Origin: Drouetiella hepatica Uher 2000/2452
GTDB lineage: Bacteria; Cyanobacteriota; Cyanobacteriia; Elainellales; Elainellaceae
Assembly: GCA_019359505.1 (NCBI GenBank)
Contig: JAHHHD010000018.1
Coordinates: forward strand, 53,091 to 117,090
Direction: 5' to 3'
DNA: 64,000 bases
Part shown: piece after piece, positions 1-8,966 of the stretch
Position numbering within the stretch: the stretch's first letter is position 1
Layout of the letters: each line of letters starts with the position of its first letter
Position numbers and translations under genes: made by a program
The notes under the pieces: generated by a model
The model's input: the letters and a program-made list of their open reading frames with translations, nothing else
What the model was told of the DNA's origin: nothing
The model's database searches: none

Positions 1-66
1 CTCAAATCCCACAATTCTGGGAGACTTTGAACTCCGGCTTCTCCAGAATTGGGGGTTGGGGGGCGG
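1..66. repeat. Palindromic intergenic repeat, family E (partial, at window edge)
   Basis: Two inverted segments built around CAATTCTGGGAG and CTCCAGAATTGGGGG, ending in GGTTGGGGGGCG. The same arrangement occurs at 44041-44124 and 44136-44166, so this is a dispersed element rather than part of a gene. It may extend beyond the left edge of the window. Confidence 0.7.
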
Positions 67-150
67 ATTTCGCTTCAATTTGTGCAAGTCCTGTTGAAAA
101 TAATGCTGAAAAATCAACCTTATATTTAAATGGACTAATCTTCGCGCCCT

Positions 151-187
151 GCCCTAGATGTCCTAACCGCCTTGGCGGTTGCCATAC
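151..187. repeat. Solo end of the ~95-bp palindromic element, family A
   Basis: The segment TCCTAACCGCCTTGGCGGTTGCC matches one end of the full family A copies (for example 52167-52260) but lacks the central hairpin and the other end. Together with the family E repeat it fills most of the gene-free stretch 1-409. The rest of that stretch shows nothing recognisable apart from the ribosome-binding site of the next gene. Confidence 0.6.
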
Positions 188-409
188 GTATGACTTTAAA
201 CGCTGACTTTAGCTAAAAACCTTTCTTCTAATTACGGGTGCATCATCCAAGAGAAGTCTTTATGTACCCGTGAATCTCTATCAGACGGGTGACGGCTACC
301 CCGGATGAAATCATTTACCTTTGAATCAAGTAAACAAATGTGAAGTTTTGCACCGCACATTGTGCAGCCTCATGCGACTTCATTTTTGGACTTTAGTTAG
401 GAGAATGCA

Positions 410-1030
410 ATGATCAGAAGAAACTCAATTTCAAGTAAGCTGCTGGTTGGACTAGCAGGGCTAGGCTTGACCGCAGCACTCGGAGCCTGTACTGCCGGAA
501 CAGACTCCGCTTCCACAACCGCCACCGAATCGCCGATCGCGGAAGCAACACAAAGTCCCATGGCGGATAGCCCTATGGCAGGCACTTCAGCAACAGGGCA
601 GGGTTCTACCAATACTCTGAACCAAGTTGTTGCCGACGACAGTTCTTTTAGCACCTTGAGGGCTGCCATTCAAGCAGCAGGCTTAGAGGCAACCTTAAGC
701 GGAACTGAGCCGTACACGATCTTTGCTCCTACCAACGAGGCATTTGCTGCTCTTCCTGCTGGAACCCTTGATCAGCTTTTGCTGCCTGAGAACAAAGCCA
801 AGCTTCAGCAAGTGCTGAGCTATCACGTTGTACCGGGCACCGTCACCTCTGCGGACATCACACCGGGAGAAGTTACGACTGTAGAGGGCGCACCTGTGAA
901 TGTCACCACCAACGCGGGTGAAGTTACGGTAGGAGATGCTAAGGTCACCAAAGCAGACATCACTGCCAGCAATGGTGTTATTCACGCGATCGATAAGGTG
1001 CTTTTGCCTCCTACTCTGCAAGCTCAGTAG
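410..1030 (+). CDS. Fasciclin (FAS1) domain lipoprotein
   Basis: Predicted 206-residue surface or periplasmic lipoprotein. The N-terminus has a short basic segment, a hydrophobic stretch and a lipobox LGAC with the acylated Cys at residue 27. A low-complexity Ser/Thr/Ala/Pro linker (about 28-65) leads to a single FAS1 domain (about 66-202). Its two conserved blocks are visible: YTIFAPTNEAF and NGVIHAIDKVLLP. FAS1 domains mediate adhesion or protein-protein contacts; no enzymatic role is expected. An AGGAGA ribosome-binding site precedes the ATG. The gene stands alone, followed by a hairpin terminator at 1124-1152. Family assignment is secure; the ligand is unknown. Confidence 0.92.
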   Translation: MIRRNSISSKLLVGLAGLGLTAALGACTAGTDSASTTATESPIAEATQSPMADSPMAGTSATGQGSTNTLNQVVADDSSFSTLRAAIQAAGLEATLSGTEPYTIFAPTNEAFAALPAGTLDQLLLPENKAKLQQVLSYHVVPGTVTSADITPGEVTTVEGAPVNVTTNAGEVTVGDAKVTKADITASNGVIHAIDKVLLPPTLQAQ

Positions 1031-1123
1031 CTGCATTCATCCATCGCAAAGTATCAAGAGCGAGTATCTAGAGCATTCATTCTCTGCGGCTAATGTTTCG
1101 GGAACGGCTGGGTAGATGAAAAA

Positions 1124-1152
1124 AGCGGTCAGAATCATCGATTCTGACCGCT
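1124..1152. terminator. Hairpin terminator between fasciclin and catalase genes
   Basis: Inverted repeat AGCGGTCAGAAT / ATTCTGACCGCT (12-bp stem, 5-nt loop) preceded by AAAAA and followed by TAATAGTT. It lies between the convergent genes at 410 and 2762, so it may serve both strands. Confidence 0.65.
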
Positions 1153-1172
1153 TAATAGTTGGAGCTGATTTC

Positions 1173-1270
1173 AGCTATGGCAACCGCCTTGGTGGTTAGG
1201 ATGAAGACATTTAGGGTGGGGCGCGAAGCGCCCCACCCTAAATGCCATAGGCAGACTGGCGACAGCTATA
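1173..1270. repeat. Palindromic element family A, copy 1
   Basis: About 95 bp. The outer ends are imperfect inverted repeats (CTATGGCAACCGCC and GGCGACAGCTATA). The centre is a long hairpin with arms TTTAGGGTGGGGCGC and GCGCCCCACCCTAAA around a GAA loop. The element lies 13 bp beyond the stop codon of the catalase gene. Four more full copies are at 18538, 32182, 33666 and 52167. Confidence 0.85.
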
Positions 1271-1283
1271 AAGGAACGACTCC

Positions 1284-2762
1284 CTAGGCATGAACAGTCT
1301 GAGGCTCCAGCATAGCTGGATCGATTTCAATGCCCAATGCCTTGGCAACTCGCTGACCGTAATCCCTATCTGCCCGAAAGAAATGACAGAGTTGGCGCAT
1401 TTGCAGATCCTGTCTTGCGCCGCCCAATGCCGTTGCGATCGCCTTTGCCGTGCGATCTTTCTGACCCTCGTCTAGAATCCGCCACAGCATCCCAGCTTGG
1501 GTATAGTTGTCGTCATCTTGGGTGTTGTAGCGATCGGCAACGACATCTCCCAGAGGCAGTCCCGGATCTCTGTACTCCGGCGCTTCTTTAGGCGCATTGT
1601 CATCACTGTTGGGAAAATAGTTGGGGCTGCTGCCGCCGTAGCCGACCGACATTGCGCCATCGCGCTGGTAATGCATCACGGGGCAGCGCGGCTTATTGAC
1701 CGGAAGCTGCTTGTGGTTAGTCCCCACACGGTGAAGATGGGCATCGGCATAGGACATCAAGCGAGCTTGCAACACTTTGTCAGGGCTAGCAGAAATGCCT
1801 GGAACGAAAGCTGAGGGGCTAAAGGTTGCTTCTTCTACTTCAGCAAAGTAGTTTTCAGGATTGCGATTTAGCTCTAAAACGCCGACCTCCATCAGCGGAT
1901 ACTCGCTGTGGGGCCAGATTTTGGTCAGATCAAACGGATTCCATCGGAAGGTTTTTGCCTGTTCTTCCGTCATGATCTGCACCTTCACCGTCCACTTGGG
2001 ATAGTCGCCCCGATCGATCGCCTCAAACAAATCCCGCTGGTGCGATTCTCGGTCTGTGCCGATGAGCTGGGCAGATTCTTCGCTCGTCATGCATTGGATT
2101 CCCTGGTGGGTTTTGAAGTGAAACTTGCACCAGACGCGTTCTCCCTGAGCGTTGATAAACGAAAAGGTGTGGCTACCAAACCCATCCATGTGACGGTAGC
2201 TGAGAGGGATACCGCGATCGCTAAACAAAATCGTCACTTGGTGCAGCGATTCTGGATTGAGCGACCAGAAATCCCACTGCATATTAGGATCGCGCAGGTT
2301 TGTCTGTGGGTGACGCTTTTGAGTATGAATAAACTGCTGAAACTTGTAAGGATCGCGCACAAAGAAAACAGGGGTGTTGTTTCCCACCAAATCCCAGTTG
2401 CCTTCTTCGGTGTAAAACTTCACGGCAAAACCGCGCACATCTCGCTCTGCATCCGCTGCACCCCGCTCTCCAGCAACGGTGGAAAAGCGGAGAAACACTT
2501 CGGTCTGTTTGCCGACTTCCGAGAGAAATTTTGCTTTGGTATACTCAGGAATGGCATGAGTCACGGTGAAGGTGCCGTAGGCTCCAGAACCTTTGGCATG
2601 AACCACTCGCTCTGGGGTGCGCTCCCGATTAAAGTGCTGCATCTGCTCTAGAAGCTGCACATCCTGCATCAGCAGCGGGCCGCGCTCACCTGCCGTCAGC
2701 GAATTTCTGTTGTCTGCGATCGGGCAGCCGTCTGCGGTGGTCAAGATTTTCCGTTCGCTCAT
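1284..2762 (-). CDS. katA: Monofunctional haem catalase
   Basis: Dismutates H2O2 to water and oxygen in the cytoplasm. At 492 residues it has the length of small-subunit (clade 3) catalases. Visible landmarks: the active-site region [12 protein letters not shown] with catalytic His55; [17 protein letters not shown] with the catalytic Asn near 128; and the proximal haem-ligand helix [14 protein letters not shown] near residue 340. The N-terminal [22 protein letters not shown] is also typical. The start codon is preceded by AAGGA. The divergent intergenic region upstream carries two copies of a palindromic sequence (2826-2875), suggesting specific control. Monofunctional catalases are patchily distributed in cyanobacteria, where KatG is more usual. 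Confidence 0.96.
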   Translation of the reverse strand: MSERKILTTADGCPIADNRNSLTAGERGPLLMQDVQLLEQMQHFNRERTPERVVHAKGSGAYGTFTVTHAIPEYTKAKFLSEVGKQTEVFLRFSTVAGERGAADAERDVRGFAVKFYTEEGNWDLVGNNTPVFFVRDPYKFQQFIHTQKRHPQTNLRDPNMQWDFWSLNPESLHQVTILFSDRGIPLSYRHMDGFGSHTFSFINAQGERVWCKFHFKTHQGIQCMTSEESAQLIGTDRESHQRDLFEAIDRGDYPKWTVKVQIMTEEQAKTFRWNPFDLTKIWPHSEYPLMEVGVLELNRNPENYFAEVEEATFSPSAFVPGISASPDKVLQARLMSYADAHLHRVGTNHKQLPVNKPRCPVMHYQRDGAMSVGYGGSSPNYFPNSDDNAPKEAPEYRDPGLPLGDVVADRYNTQDDDNYTQAGMLWRILDEGQKDRTAKAIATALGGARQDLQMRQLCHFFRADRDYGQRVAKALGIEIDPAMLEPQTVHA

Positions 2763-2825
2763 AGGGATTAGTCCTTAATAATATCTAGTGATATCTGAGT
2801 GATATTTGAATCGGCTAGCTCAATT

Positions 2826-2875
2826 CATACTCATTATGAGTACGTGAGGCTTGTCATACTCATAACGAGTGTGAT
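2826..2875. promoter_or_regulatory. Tandem palindromic operator between katA and the flavin-barrel gene
   Basis: Two related dyads, TCATACTCATTATGAGTACG (from 2826) and TCATACTCATAACGAGTGTG (from 2854), each followed by TGA or GA. The cores ACTCATTATGAGT (2829-2841) and ACTCATAACGAGT (2858-2870) are 29 bp apart. They sit about 65-110 bp upstream of katA and 155-200 bp upstream of the gene at 3032. The binding regulator is not identified; the motif does not look like a classical Fur/PerR box. Confidence 0.5.
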
Positions 2876-3031
2876 TTACAAGGGCTGTTTTCTAATATTG
2901 CAATCTTTTGAAGGTCAAAACATGAGATCTACTTTGGCTCTCTTGCAAATTAGCTCTTAAACTGAAATTTACTCGTTTATCCACCCGTTTATAGTCCGCA
3001 GTCTTGTAGCCCACATCACAAATTGACTTTT

Positions 3032-3589
3032 ATGGCTAAAGTCTTTGACCACATCACCGACGAGCTTCAGAAATTTATTGCTGCGCAGCAGGTCTTTTTT
3101 GTCGCCACCTCACCCCTGAGCGCCACCGGGCACATCAACCTTTCTCCCAAGGGACTAGATAGCTTTCGTATCTTTTCGCCCCACCAAGTCGCCTATCTGG
3201 ATCTAACAGGCAGCGGCAACGAAACCTCTGCCCATCTTCAGGAAAATGGGCGCATCACCTTCATGTTTTGCGCCTTTCACGGTAAGCCGATGATTTTGCG
3301 CCTTTTTGGGCAAGGACACACGGTTCTCCCTGGTTCCCCCGATTGGGAAACATTTTACGCTCTATTCCCAAACCTACCGGGAACGCGACAGATTTTTGTG
3401 GCGACGATCGATCGCATTCAAACCTCCTGCGGGACGGGTGTGCCCTTATTTGAATATCAGCAGCAGCGCGATGAAATGGTGCAATGGGCGGCTAAAAAAG
3501 GTGAAGCTGGAATTCACACCTATCAACAACAGAAAAACTGCATCAGTATTGACGGACTGCCTACACCGCTGGGGTTGAATCTAAAATAA
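3032..3589 (+). CDS. Pyridoxamine 5'-phosphate oxidase-like FMN split-barrel protein
   Basis: About 185 residues. The sequence fits the FMN-binding split-barrel superfamily in its PNPOx-related branch: QQVFFVATSPLSATGHINLSPKG at 20-45, the segment YLDLTGSGNETSAHLQENGR, then ITFMFCAFHGKPMILRLFGQG. These proteins bind flavin and reduce or oxidise small molecules; the substrate here is unknown. ATG at 3032 is preferred. A TTG nine bases upstream is in frame but has no better ribosome-binding site. It is divergent from katA and shares an intergenic region with tandem operators, so an oxidative-stress link is plausible but unproven. Confidence 0.85.
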   Translation: MAKVFDHITDELQKFIAAQQVFFVATSPLSATGHINLSPKGLDSFRIFSPHQVAYLDLTGSGNETSAHLQENGRITFMFCAFHGKPMILRLFGQGHTVLPGSPDWETFYALFPNLPGTRQIFVATIDRIQTSCGTGVPLFEYQQQRDEMVQWAAKKGEAGIHTYQQQKNCISIDGLPTPLGLNLK

Positions 3590-3657
3590 TTGATTTCATT
3601 CAAAGCGGTAAGCTCGGAATAGGCAACCGAGCGACACTTTAGGTTTGGATTAGCGCT

Positions 3658-4506
3658 ATGAAACCACAAACATCAGATGCGATAGACCTGGATTCTTATT
3701 TTCAACGCATTGGCTACGGGGGCGATCGCCGTCCAACACTCGATACTTTACGAGCCATTCATCAACAGCACGCCCAGACCATTCCGTTTGAAAACCTTAG
3801 CCCATTGCTCAAACAACCTGTGTTCCTTGATTTAGCTACGTTGCAGCAAAAATTGGTTCATGAGGGTCGTGGGGGCTATTGTTTCGAGCAAAACTTGCTG
3901 CTGCGATCGGTTTTACTGGCTCTCGGCTTTAAGGTTACAAATTTGGCGGCTAGAGTGCTGTGGAATCTTCCAGAAGGGACAATCACGCCTCGGAGTCATA
4001 TGTTGCTCTGCGTGAAAATTGACAAAGAGCCGCATATTGTGGACGTTGGATTTGGAGGAATAACGCTGACTGCGCCGCTAGCTTTGATACCAGACATTGA
4101 GCAAAATACGCCCCATGAACAGTTTCGCTTGATAGCTGCGAACAATACCTACACCATGCAGGTCATGATGGCTCATGTCTGGAAACCCCTTTATTACTTC
4201 GATCTTCAGGAGCAAAAGCTGCCTGACTATGAGGCAAGTAATTGGTATGTCTCAACCCATCCGAACTCGCTTTTCGTGACAAACCTCATAGCGGCAAGAC
4301 CTGATTCAGATTGTCGTTATGCACTGCGCAACAATCAGTTGAGGACACATTATTTGAGTGGTCGCACCGAACAACGTAGTCTTTCAACGGTTGCAGAATT
4401 GCGTGCTGTGCTTGAGGATGTTTTTGGTGTCAACTTGAGAGCGATCGCTAATCTCGATCCTGCGCTCAGACAGGTCATCGAGCAGGTCATCGAGCAAACC
4501 CAATGA
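3658..4506 (+). CDS. nat: Arylamine N-acetyltransferase
   Basis: Transfers an acetyl group from acetyl-CoA to arylamines, hydrazines or hydroxylamines. The 282-residue length is normal for bacterial NATs. The catalytic triad is visible: Cys in GRGGYCFEQN (about residue 75), His in PRSHMLL (about 115) and Asp in IVDVGFGG (about 130). The N-terminal IPFENLSPLL is also characteristic. It lies 68 bp after the flavin-barrel gene in the same direction. Physiological substrate not deducible; in bacteria it may act in secondary metabolism or detoxification. Confidence 0.93.
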   Translation: MKPQTSDAIDLDSYFQRIGYGGDRRPTLDTLRAIHQQHAQTIPFENLSPLLKQPVFLDLATLQQKLVHEGRGGYCFEQNLLLRSVLLALGFKVTNLAARVLWNLPEGTITPRSHMLLCVKIDKEPHIVDVGFGGITLTAPLALIPDIEQNTPHEQFRLIAANNTYTMQVMMAHVWKPLYYFDLQEQKLPDYEASNWYVSTHPNSLFVTNLIAARPDSDCRYALRNNQLRTHYLSGRTEQRSLSTVAELRAVLEDVFGVNLRAIANLDPALRQVIEQVIEQTQ

Positions 4507-4532
4507 CTTCCGCCCCCAAGCACAATCCTGCG

Positions 4533-5051
4533 CTAGAAGGACAGCCCAAAAATCAAGATGTAGATGAGCAAACCGGAAATAATGCCGTAAGCGCAGCCTA
4601 CTAGAGATTTAAAGGGAATCTGCCCGGAAATCCAGATGAAAGCGCTGAGGGTGATAGATAGCGCAACTTCTCCCAGAGGAATTCCTCGGTTGAAGTAGAG
4701 AACGGTATAGCGTGTGAACAACATCAGGAAAATAATCCAGATTCCAGACAGCACAAAAGGAATGACATTGAGCATTCCATGGGGCAAACTGAGATTATTC
4801 TTAGGCTTATCCGGCGATCGATTAGAAAAAGAGATAAACCCCGTGATCAATAGCGGTAGCGCCGTTGCCGCTAAGCTCTTAACCCCCGCTTCTGAACTAA
4901 GGCTAAAAGCTTGAATAATTAAGTTGAGCAATAGTCCTGCAAGGATAAGTTGCGCGACCATCACCAGAATCCGATTTAGTGTATATCTCAGCGACTGAGC
5001 ATGACCCCTAATATATTCCGTTTTTTGAGCAGGTTCAGTATCTTGAGGCAT
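4533..5051 (-). CDS. Uncharacterised membrane protein
   Basis: About 172 residues with four to five hydrophobic segments: VMVAQLILAGLLLNLII, SLAATALPLLITGFISF, VIPFVLSGIWIIFLMLF, VALSITLSAFIWISG and YGIISGLLIYILIFGLSF. The N-terminal 30 residues are polar and probably cytoplasmic. No family recognised. The ATG at 5051 is chosen; a GTG nine bases upstream is in frame. It is convergent with the NAT gene and has no evident operon partner. Confidence 0.6.
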   Translation of the reverse strand: MPQDTEPAQKTEYIRGHAQSLRYTLNRILVMVAQLILAGLLLNLIIQAFSLSSEAGVKSLAATALPLLITGFISFSNRSPDKPKNNLSLPHGMLNVIPFVLSGIWIIFLMLFTRYTVLYFNRGIPLGEVALSITLSAFIWISGQIPFKSLVGCAYGIISGLLIYILIFGLSF

Positions 5052-5249
5052 GGTAATCACCGCGTTTGAATCGAGTTGAAAATCTATATTTATCGGCAGA
5101 CCCTTAACCCTAAATTCATAACATTAGTTGTCGATCGCTGTCGCTACCCTAAGGCATAGATAGAAGCCAAACGTTACCAATTTTAGGAATGAATTTTTGT
5201 GAAAGGGATGCTCCGTAACCTATCCAGGGATCTCAGAGCTGGAAAGAGA

Positions 5250-6908
5250 TCATCTGTACGGTACTTCAGGTTCTTTGGATTCTTCGATCGCTAATAGGAG
5301 TTGAGAGGGGCGATCGCCTCCCGCATACACCGTCACGGTAATGACCTGTGCATTGATTAACTTACGCTCAGCGGGCATTTCTGCGCCTGGGTTTATGGGG
5401 TAGGCAGGGAAAGAGGCGGCACTGATGCTGAGACGAATGCGACTGCCTGAGGGAATGCAGATGCAGGTGGGTTGAAGAGTAATGAGATAGGAGGCAGGCA
5501 GGGCAGAGGATGTGGGAATATGCAGATAGCCTTGGGTAAAGTTGAAAACGCTGCTGTTGAACTTGACCTCAGAGAGAATAGCGCAGAGGTCAAAGCTAGG
5601 AGTGTCAGCGGTACAGTAGATTTGAACCCTCGATTCTCCAGCGATGTGTAAATCTGCCTCTAGGGGTTCTGAGGTGTAGGTGAGGATATCAGTGCGGCAG
5701 TCTAAAGCAGCGCGATCGAATGCTCCAGCAGGCAGAGTGGCATGTCCACCGAGAGAGGGGACAGGTCGCCAAGGGTCATGGATGAGTAGATCAGGGAAGG
5801 TGGGACGTGGAACGTGAGGGGTAAGGGAGCCTTCGCGATCGCCCAGTGCCGAAAGCCCAGTGCTGGAGAGAAAGTAAGCTTCTGAGGGGTGAGCCGGAAG
5901 GTGTTTAAATTTGCGCCAGCGGTTTGTCCCCATTTCAAAGAGGCTGACGGGGAGTTCTTCTAGCGCTCCTACACCTTTGAGAAAGTAATCAAACCACTGA
6001 ATTTGTAGGCGATCGATCGCGCTATTGGCGTTAGCGCCGTAGTCGATCGCTCCTGTTCTGCGACCCCAAGGCAAATGCGCCCAGGGTGCCACCATGAGAT
6101 GCTGTGGGAACTGGCTACGGGCTGCCATTGCTCTATAGAGCCGCATTGTGCCCCGTAGATAGGGGTCAAACCAGCCGCCAATATGCAGCATGGGCAGATC
6201 AACCTTCTGCATATGAAAATGGGGCGAGATCTGCCAATAATCATCACTGGGGTCAGCATGACTGAGCCAAGCATGATAATGAGAATCAGGCGCAAGCTGC
6301 CGCAAAATTCCTGACTGCGGGCAGACCGGATCATGTAAGGGCGGATTGCGAGCAGCAGAGTAGAGCGTTTGGTAAGCTTCTGCGTCTCCTTTGCGTCGTG
6401 CTGTCTCTGCGGCAAGCTGCATTGCCCAGCCTAAATTGAGCTGATAGCAGAAAGCGCCGCCTTCGTATGCCCAGTCGTGATACAAGTCGTAGCCCACCAT
6501 GCTAGGGGCAAGCACCTTGAGGGCAGAGGGTTGGGCGATCGCGGCATAAAGTTGTGTCATGCCTTGGTAAGAAAAACCGTACATACCCACTTGTCCATTG
6601 CTTTGGGGTAAACTTGCTGCCCATTGCACGGTGTCAAAACCATCCTCAACTTCGTGAGCAAACAGTTCAAACTCACCCTGCGATGAGCCTCGACCCCGCA
6701 CGTCTTGAATCACAACAATATATCCCTGTGCCGCATACCAAATAGGATGGGCATAGACAACGGTGGAGGCGATCGCTCTGCCGTAAGGCTGTCGCATGAG
6801 CAGCACCGGGAATTCGTCCTCGCGATCGGGGTAATAGACGTCAGCATCAAGCCGTACGCCATCACGAGTCTGCATGGACAGGGTTTGCTTAGGGCGAACA
6901 GGAAGCAT
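5250..6908 (-). CDS. CocE/NonD-family hydrolase (X-Pro dipeptidyl-peptidase S15 type)
   Basis: Predicted serine hydrolase of 552 residues. The alpha/beta-hydrolase domain occupies about 1-310, with the nucleophile Ser in MYGFSYQGMTQ (near 115), an upstream oxyanion segment DVRGRGSSQG and the catalytic His in VAPWAHLPWG. A C-terminal jelly-roll domain (about 330-545, ending in the segment SRIRLSISAASFPAYPINPG) is typical of CocE and glutaryl-7-ACA acylases. Such enzymes cleave acyl esters or amides, or Pro dipeptides; the substrate cannot be read off. No signal peptide, so cytoplasmic. It is a single gene divergent from the exported protein at 7305. Confidence 0.9.
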   Translation of the reverse strand: MLPVRPKQTLSMQTRDGVRLDADVYYPDREDEFPVLLMRQPYGRAIASTVVYAHPIWYAAQGYIVVIQDVRGRGSSQGEFELFAHEVEDGFDTVQWAASLPQSNGQVGMYGFSYQGMTQLYAAIAQPSALKVLAPSMVGYDLYHDWAYEGGAFCYQLNLGWAMQLAAETARRKGDAEAYQTLYSAARNPPLHDPVCPQSGILRQLAPDSHYHAWLSHADPSDDYWQISPHFHMQKVDLPMLHIGGWFDPYLRGTMRLYRAMAARSQFPQHLMVAPWAHLPWGRRTGAIDYGANANSAIDRLQIQWFDYFLKGVGALEELPVSLFEMGTNRWRKFKHLPAHPSEAYFLSSTGLSALGDREGSLTPHVPRPTFPDLLIHDPWRPVPSLGGHATLPAGAFDRAALDCRTDILTYTSEPLEADLHIAGESRVQIYCTADTPSFDLCAILSEVKFNSSVFNFTQGYLHIPTSSALPASYLITLQPTCICIPSGSRIRLSISAASFPAYPINPGAEMPAERKLINAQVITVTVYAGGDRPSQLLLAIEESKEPEVPYR

Positions 6909-6990
6909 GGGAAACGATAAGGAAAGGCTTTGAAGATGATCTTAATGCCTCTTGAGTTTCTCCAGATCCAGCAGATTGAAAAATTAGGTG

Positions 6991-7084
6991 TATGGCACTA
7001 CCTACCTGAGTGAGGACGCATTGTTTTTGAGAGCCGCGCGGCTCTTAAAAATAACGGATTGGATCTCAGCGTGTAGCGTTATGG
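6991..7084. repeat. Palindromic element family B, copy 1
   Basis: Starts TATGGCACTACCTACCTGAG. Its centre GAGAGCCGCGCGGCTCTTAA is a short palindrome, followed by AACGGATTGGATCTCAGCG. It aligns along its length with the element at 14871-14974. It fills the middle of the gene-free stretch 6909-7304; the remainder holds only the promoter region and AGGAGG ribosome-binding site of the next gene. Confidence 0.6.
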
Positions 7085-7304
7085 AAGGTAGCGATCGCTC
7101 CTAGTTTAAGAGCCAAATTTTCGGTATTTACGGAACTTTTTGATCAGGCTGAATTTACTGGAACTAATTGACCAACCTTGTGTCAATAGATTCAACTGTC
7201 ACATAGCAAACATAGAGCAACCCTGCAGGAATTGGGATTACGCCCACCTGGTTTGCTCAAGTTTGCTTGGCTTACAAACTGGCTTAGGTATCAGGAGGAT
7301 CAAT

Positions 7305-8882
7305 ATGTCGCAAGATTTCGTAGCTGTAGGGCAATCCCGCACATTGCAAACTCAGCCTCAACTACGACTACAGGCAAATCAGGGGCATTTCCAGAATCCG
7401 CTCAAAAAATCTAATCAAAATCTCTCGACCCGCATCTCATCTGCCGCATCTAAATCCGCCAAATCCACCAAGGGCAACTTTCAATTTCTACGCCTCGGCA
7501 ATTCAGGATCGTCTCTAGACACCCAGATTCAGTCTCTTAACGGTTCGTCCAACTTTATCAAGAACACGCTGAATAGCGCTCACAACATTGGGGATTTTAG
7601 CGGCAAAACCAGCTATGGCTGGAGCGATGCGCTGAACTCTAACAACCCAGATGACTTCTTTAAGTTCAGTCTGTCTAACGGGCAGCGAGTAGCGCTTTCA
7701 CTGGATAATTTGCAGGGTAGCGCTAATCTGCGGTTGCTCAAAGCCAACGGTACGCAAATCAAGCAGTCAGTTGGGAGCAGCATTAGCAGCAGCTTGCGAT
7801 CGGGCACCTACTATGTGCAGGTTTCTTCAAACGATGCCACCTATTCTCTGAACATGAAGGGAACAGGGCAGGCAAATGATGCGGGTAACGCAACGCGATC
7901 GGCGCTAGATGCAGGTAATTTGACCCGAACGAATCGCACGTTTCGGCGGATAATTGGGGGCAAGGATTCAGTAGATGTCTATCGCTTTGATCTGAGTGAA
8001 AAAAGCAATGTAGAGCTAGCGTTGGGCAGCCTCAAAAATGATGCAAGTCTGCAACTTCTAGATGGCAGAGGCAATGAGATTGACCTGTCTGATTCTGACG
8101 GCAATGCAGGTGAATCAATCACCAAACAACTAGGAGTAGGCACTTACTACGTCAAAATTGCAACTGCATCTAGGAGCAGTATGCGCTATGCCTTGGAAAT
8201 GAATACTGGAGTCGTTAGCCCAGCTAATTCCGGCTCTAACTCCAGCTCTAACAATGGCTCTAATTCCGGATCTGGCTCAAGTTCAAACAATGGCTCTAGT
8301 TCTTCCGGATCTAATTCTTCTGGCTCCGGTTCTTCTGGATCTAGCTCTAGCTCTACTTCTGGATCTAGTAGTGGATCTAGTAGTGGCAGTAGTTCAAGTA
8401 GCACAACCCCCTATTTACGCCTTTCTAAAACCAACCGCGTCAATGCTAATGGTTTGGTAGAACTCCAGTTAGAGCTGATGAAAGGTAACAAGTCAGTTGA
8501 TAAAGTCGTGACAATTTCAGGTCAGCCCGGAAAGCAAGCCTTCAAGTTGCCCAATCAAAGCAAGTCAGGGTCTATGGAGCCTTTGCCAGAAGGGAAGTGG
8601 ACGCTGGGTTCGCCCGAATGGGCAGGCGGAAAGGGCAACTATAGCTCTAGCTGGGGAGAAGGGCTAGGCTCTGTTTGGATGGGTATGGAACCCACTATGA
8701 GTACGTCGCGATCGGCGATTGGGATTCACCTTGACAGCAACGCTAGCTACTCGCCGGGAACCGCTGGGTGTATTGGTGTAACCAGTAAAAGTGATTTACA
8801 GAAGGTTGTAAGCTGGTTTGATAACTCCTTTGCGCCAAAAACGGTAGTCGTCGATTGGGGACTAGGCAGCGTCATCGCTTAA
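7305..8882 (+). CDS. PPC-domain protein with Ser-rich linker and L,D-transpeptidase-like C-terminus
   Basis: 525 residues from the ATG preceded by TCAGGAGGATCAAT; an in-frame reading extends to 7140 but lacks a ribosome-binding site. Two bacterial pre-peptidase (PPC-like) beta domains are visible. One runs about 75-185 (DDFFKFSLSNGQRVALSLDN, then GTYYVQVSS); the other about 190-300 (DVYRFDLSEKSNVELALG, then GTYYVKIAT). A Ser/Gly/Asn linker of about 65 residues follows. The C-terminal domain ends with GIHLDSNASYSPGTAGCIGV, resembling the His...(S/T)xGC active site of YkuD-type transpeptidases and related cysteine amidases. No classical signal peptide is evident although PPC domains are normally extracytoplasmic. 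The wall-modifying role is inference. Confidence 0.65.
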   Translation: MSQDFVAVGQSRTLQTQPQLRLQANQGHFQNPLKKSNQNLSTRISSAASKSAKSTKGNFQFLRLGNSGSSLDTQIQSLNGSSNFIKNTLNSAHNIGDFSGKTSYGWSDALNSNNPDDFFKFSLSNGQRVALSLDNLQGSANLRLLKANGTQIKQSVGSSISSSLRSGTYYVQVSSNDATYSLNMKGTGQANDAGNATRSALDAGNLTRTNRTFRRIIGGKDSVDVYRFDLSEKSNVELALGSLKNDASLQLLDGRGNEIDLSDSDGNAGESITKQLGVGTYYVKIATASRSSMRYALEMNTGVVSPANSGSNSSSNNGSNSGSGSSSNNGSSSSGSNSSGSGSSGSSSSSTSGSSSGSSSGSSSSSTTPYLRLSKTNRVNANGLVELQLELMKGNKSVDKVVTISGQPGKQAFKLPNQSKSGSMEPLPEGKWTLGSPEWAGGKGNYSSSWGEGLGSVWMGMEPTMSTSRSAIGIHLDSNASYSPGTAGCIGVTSKSDLQKVVSWFDNSFAPKTVVVDWGLGSVIA

Positions 8883-8920
8883 GAGATTAAGAAGCAACTG
8901 CAATATCACTTGAGATTGTT

Positions 8921-8951
8921 CTTAGCAGCATTCCGTAGGAATGCTGCTAAG
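8921..8951. terminator. Bidirectional hairpin terminator
   Basis: Perfect 14-bp stem CTTAGCAGCATTCC / GGAATGCTGCTAAG with a GTA loop. It lies between the convergent genes ending at 8882 and 8967. No long T-run follows on either strand, so termination efficiency is uncertain. Confidence 0.6.
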
Positions 8952-8966
8952 AATTCTCGCGTACAT

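Noticed and set aside
1908..2651. Long open frame on the plus strand opposite katA
   Set aside because: It is a shadow of the catalase codons; the product has no recognisable fold and katA on the minus strand is unambiguous.
7140..7304. N-terminal extension of the PPC-domain protein
   Set aside because: The added 55 codons lack a ribosome-binding site, whereas ATG 7305 has AGGAGG at proper spacing.
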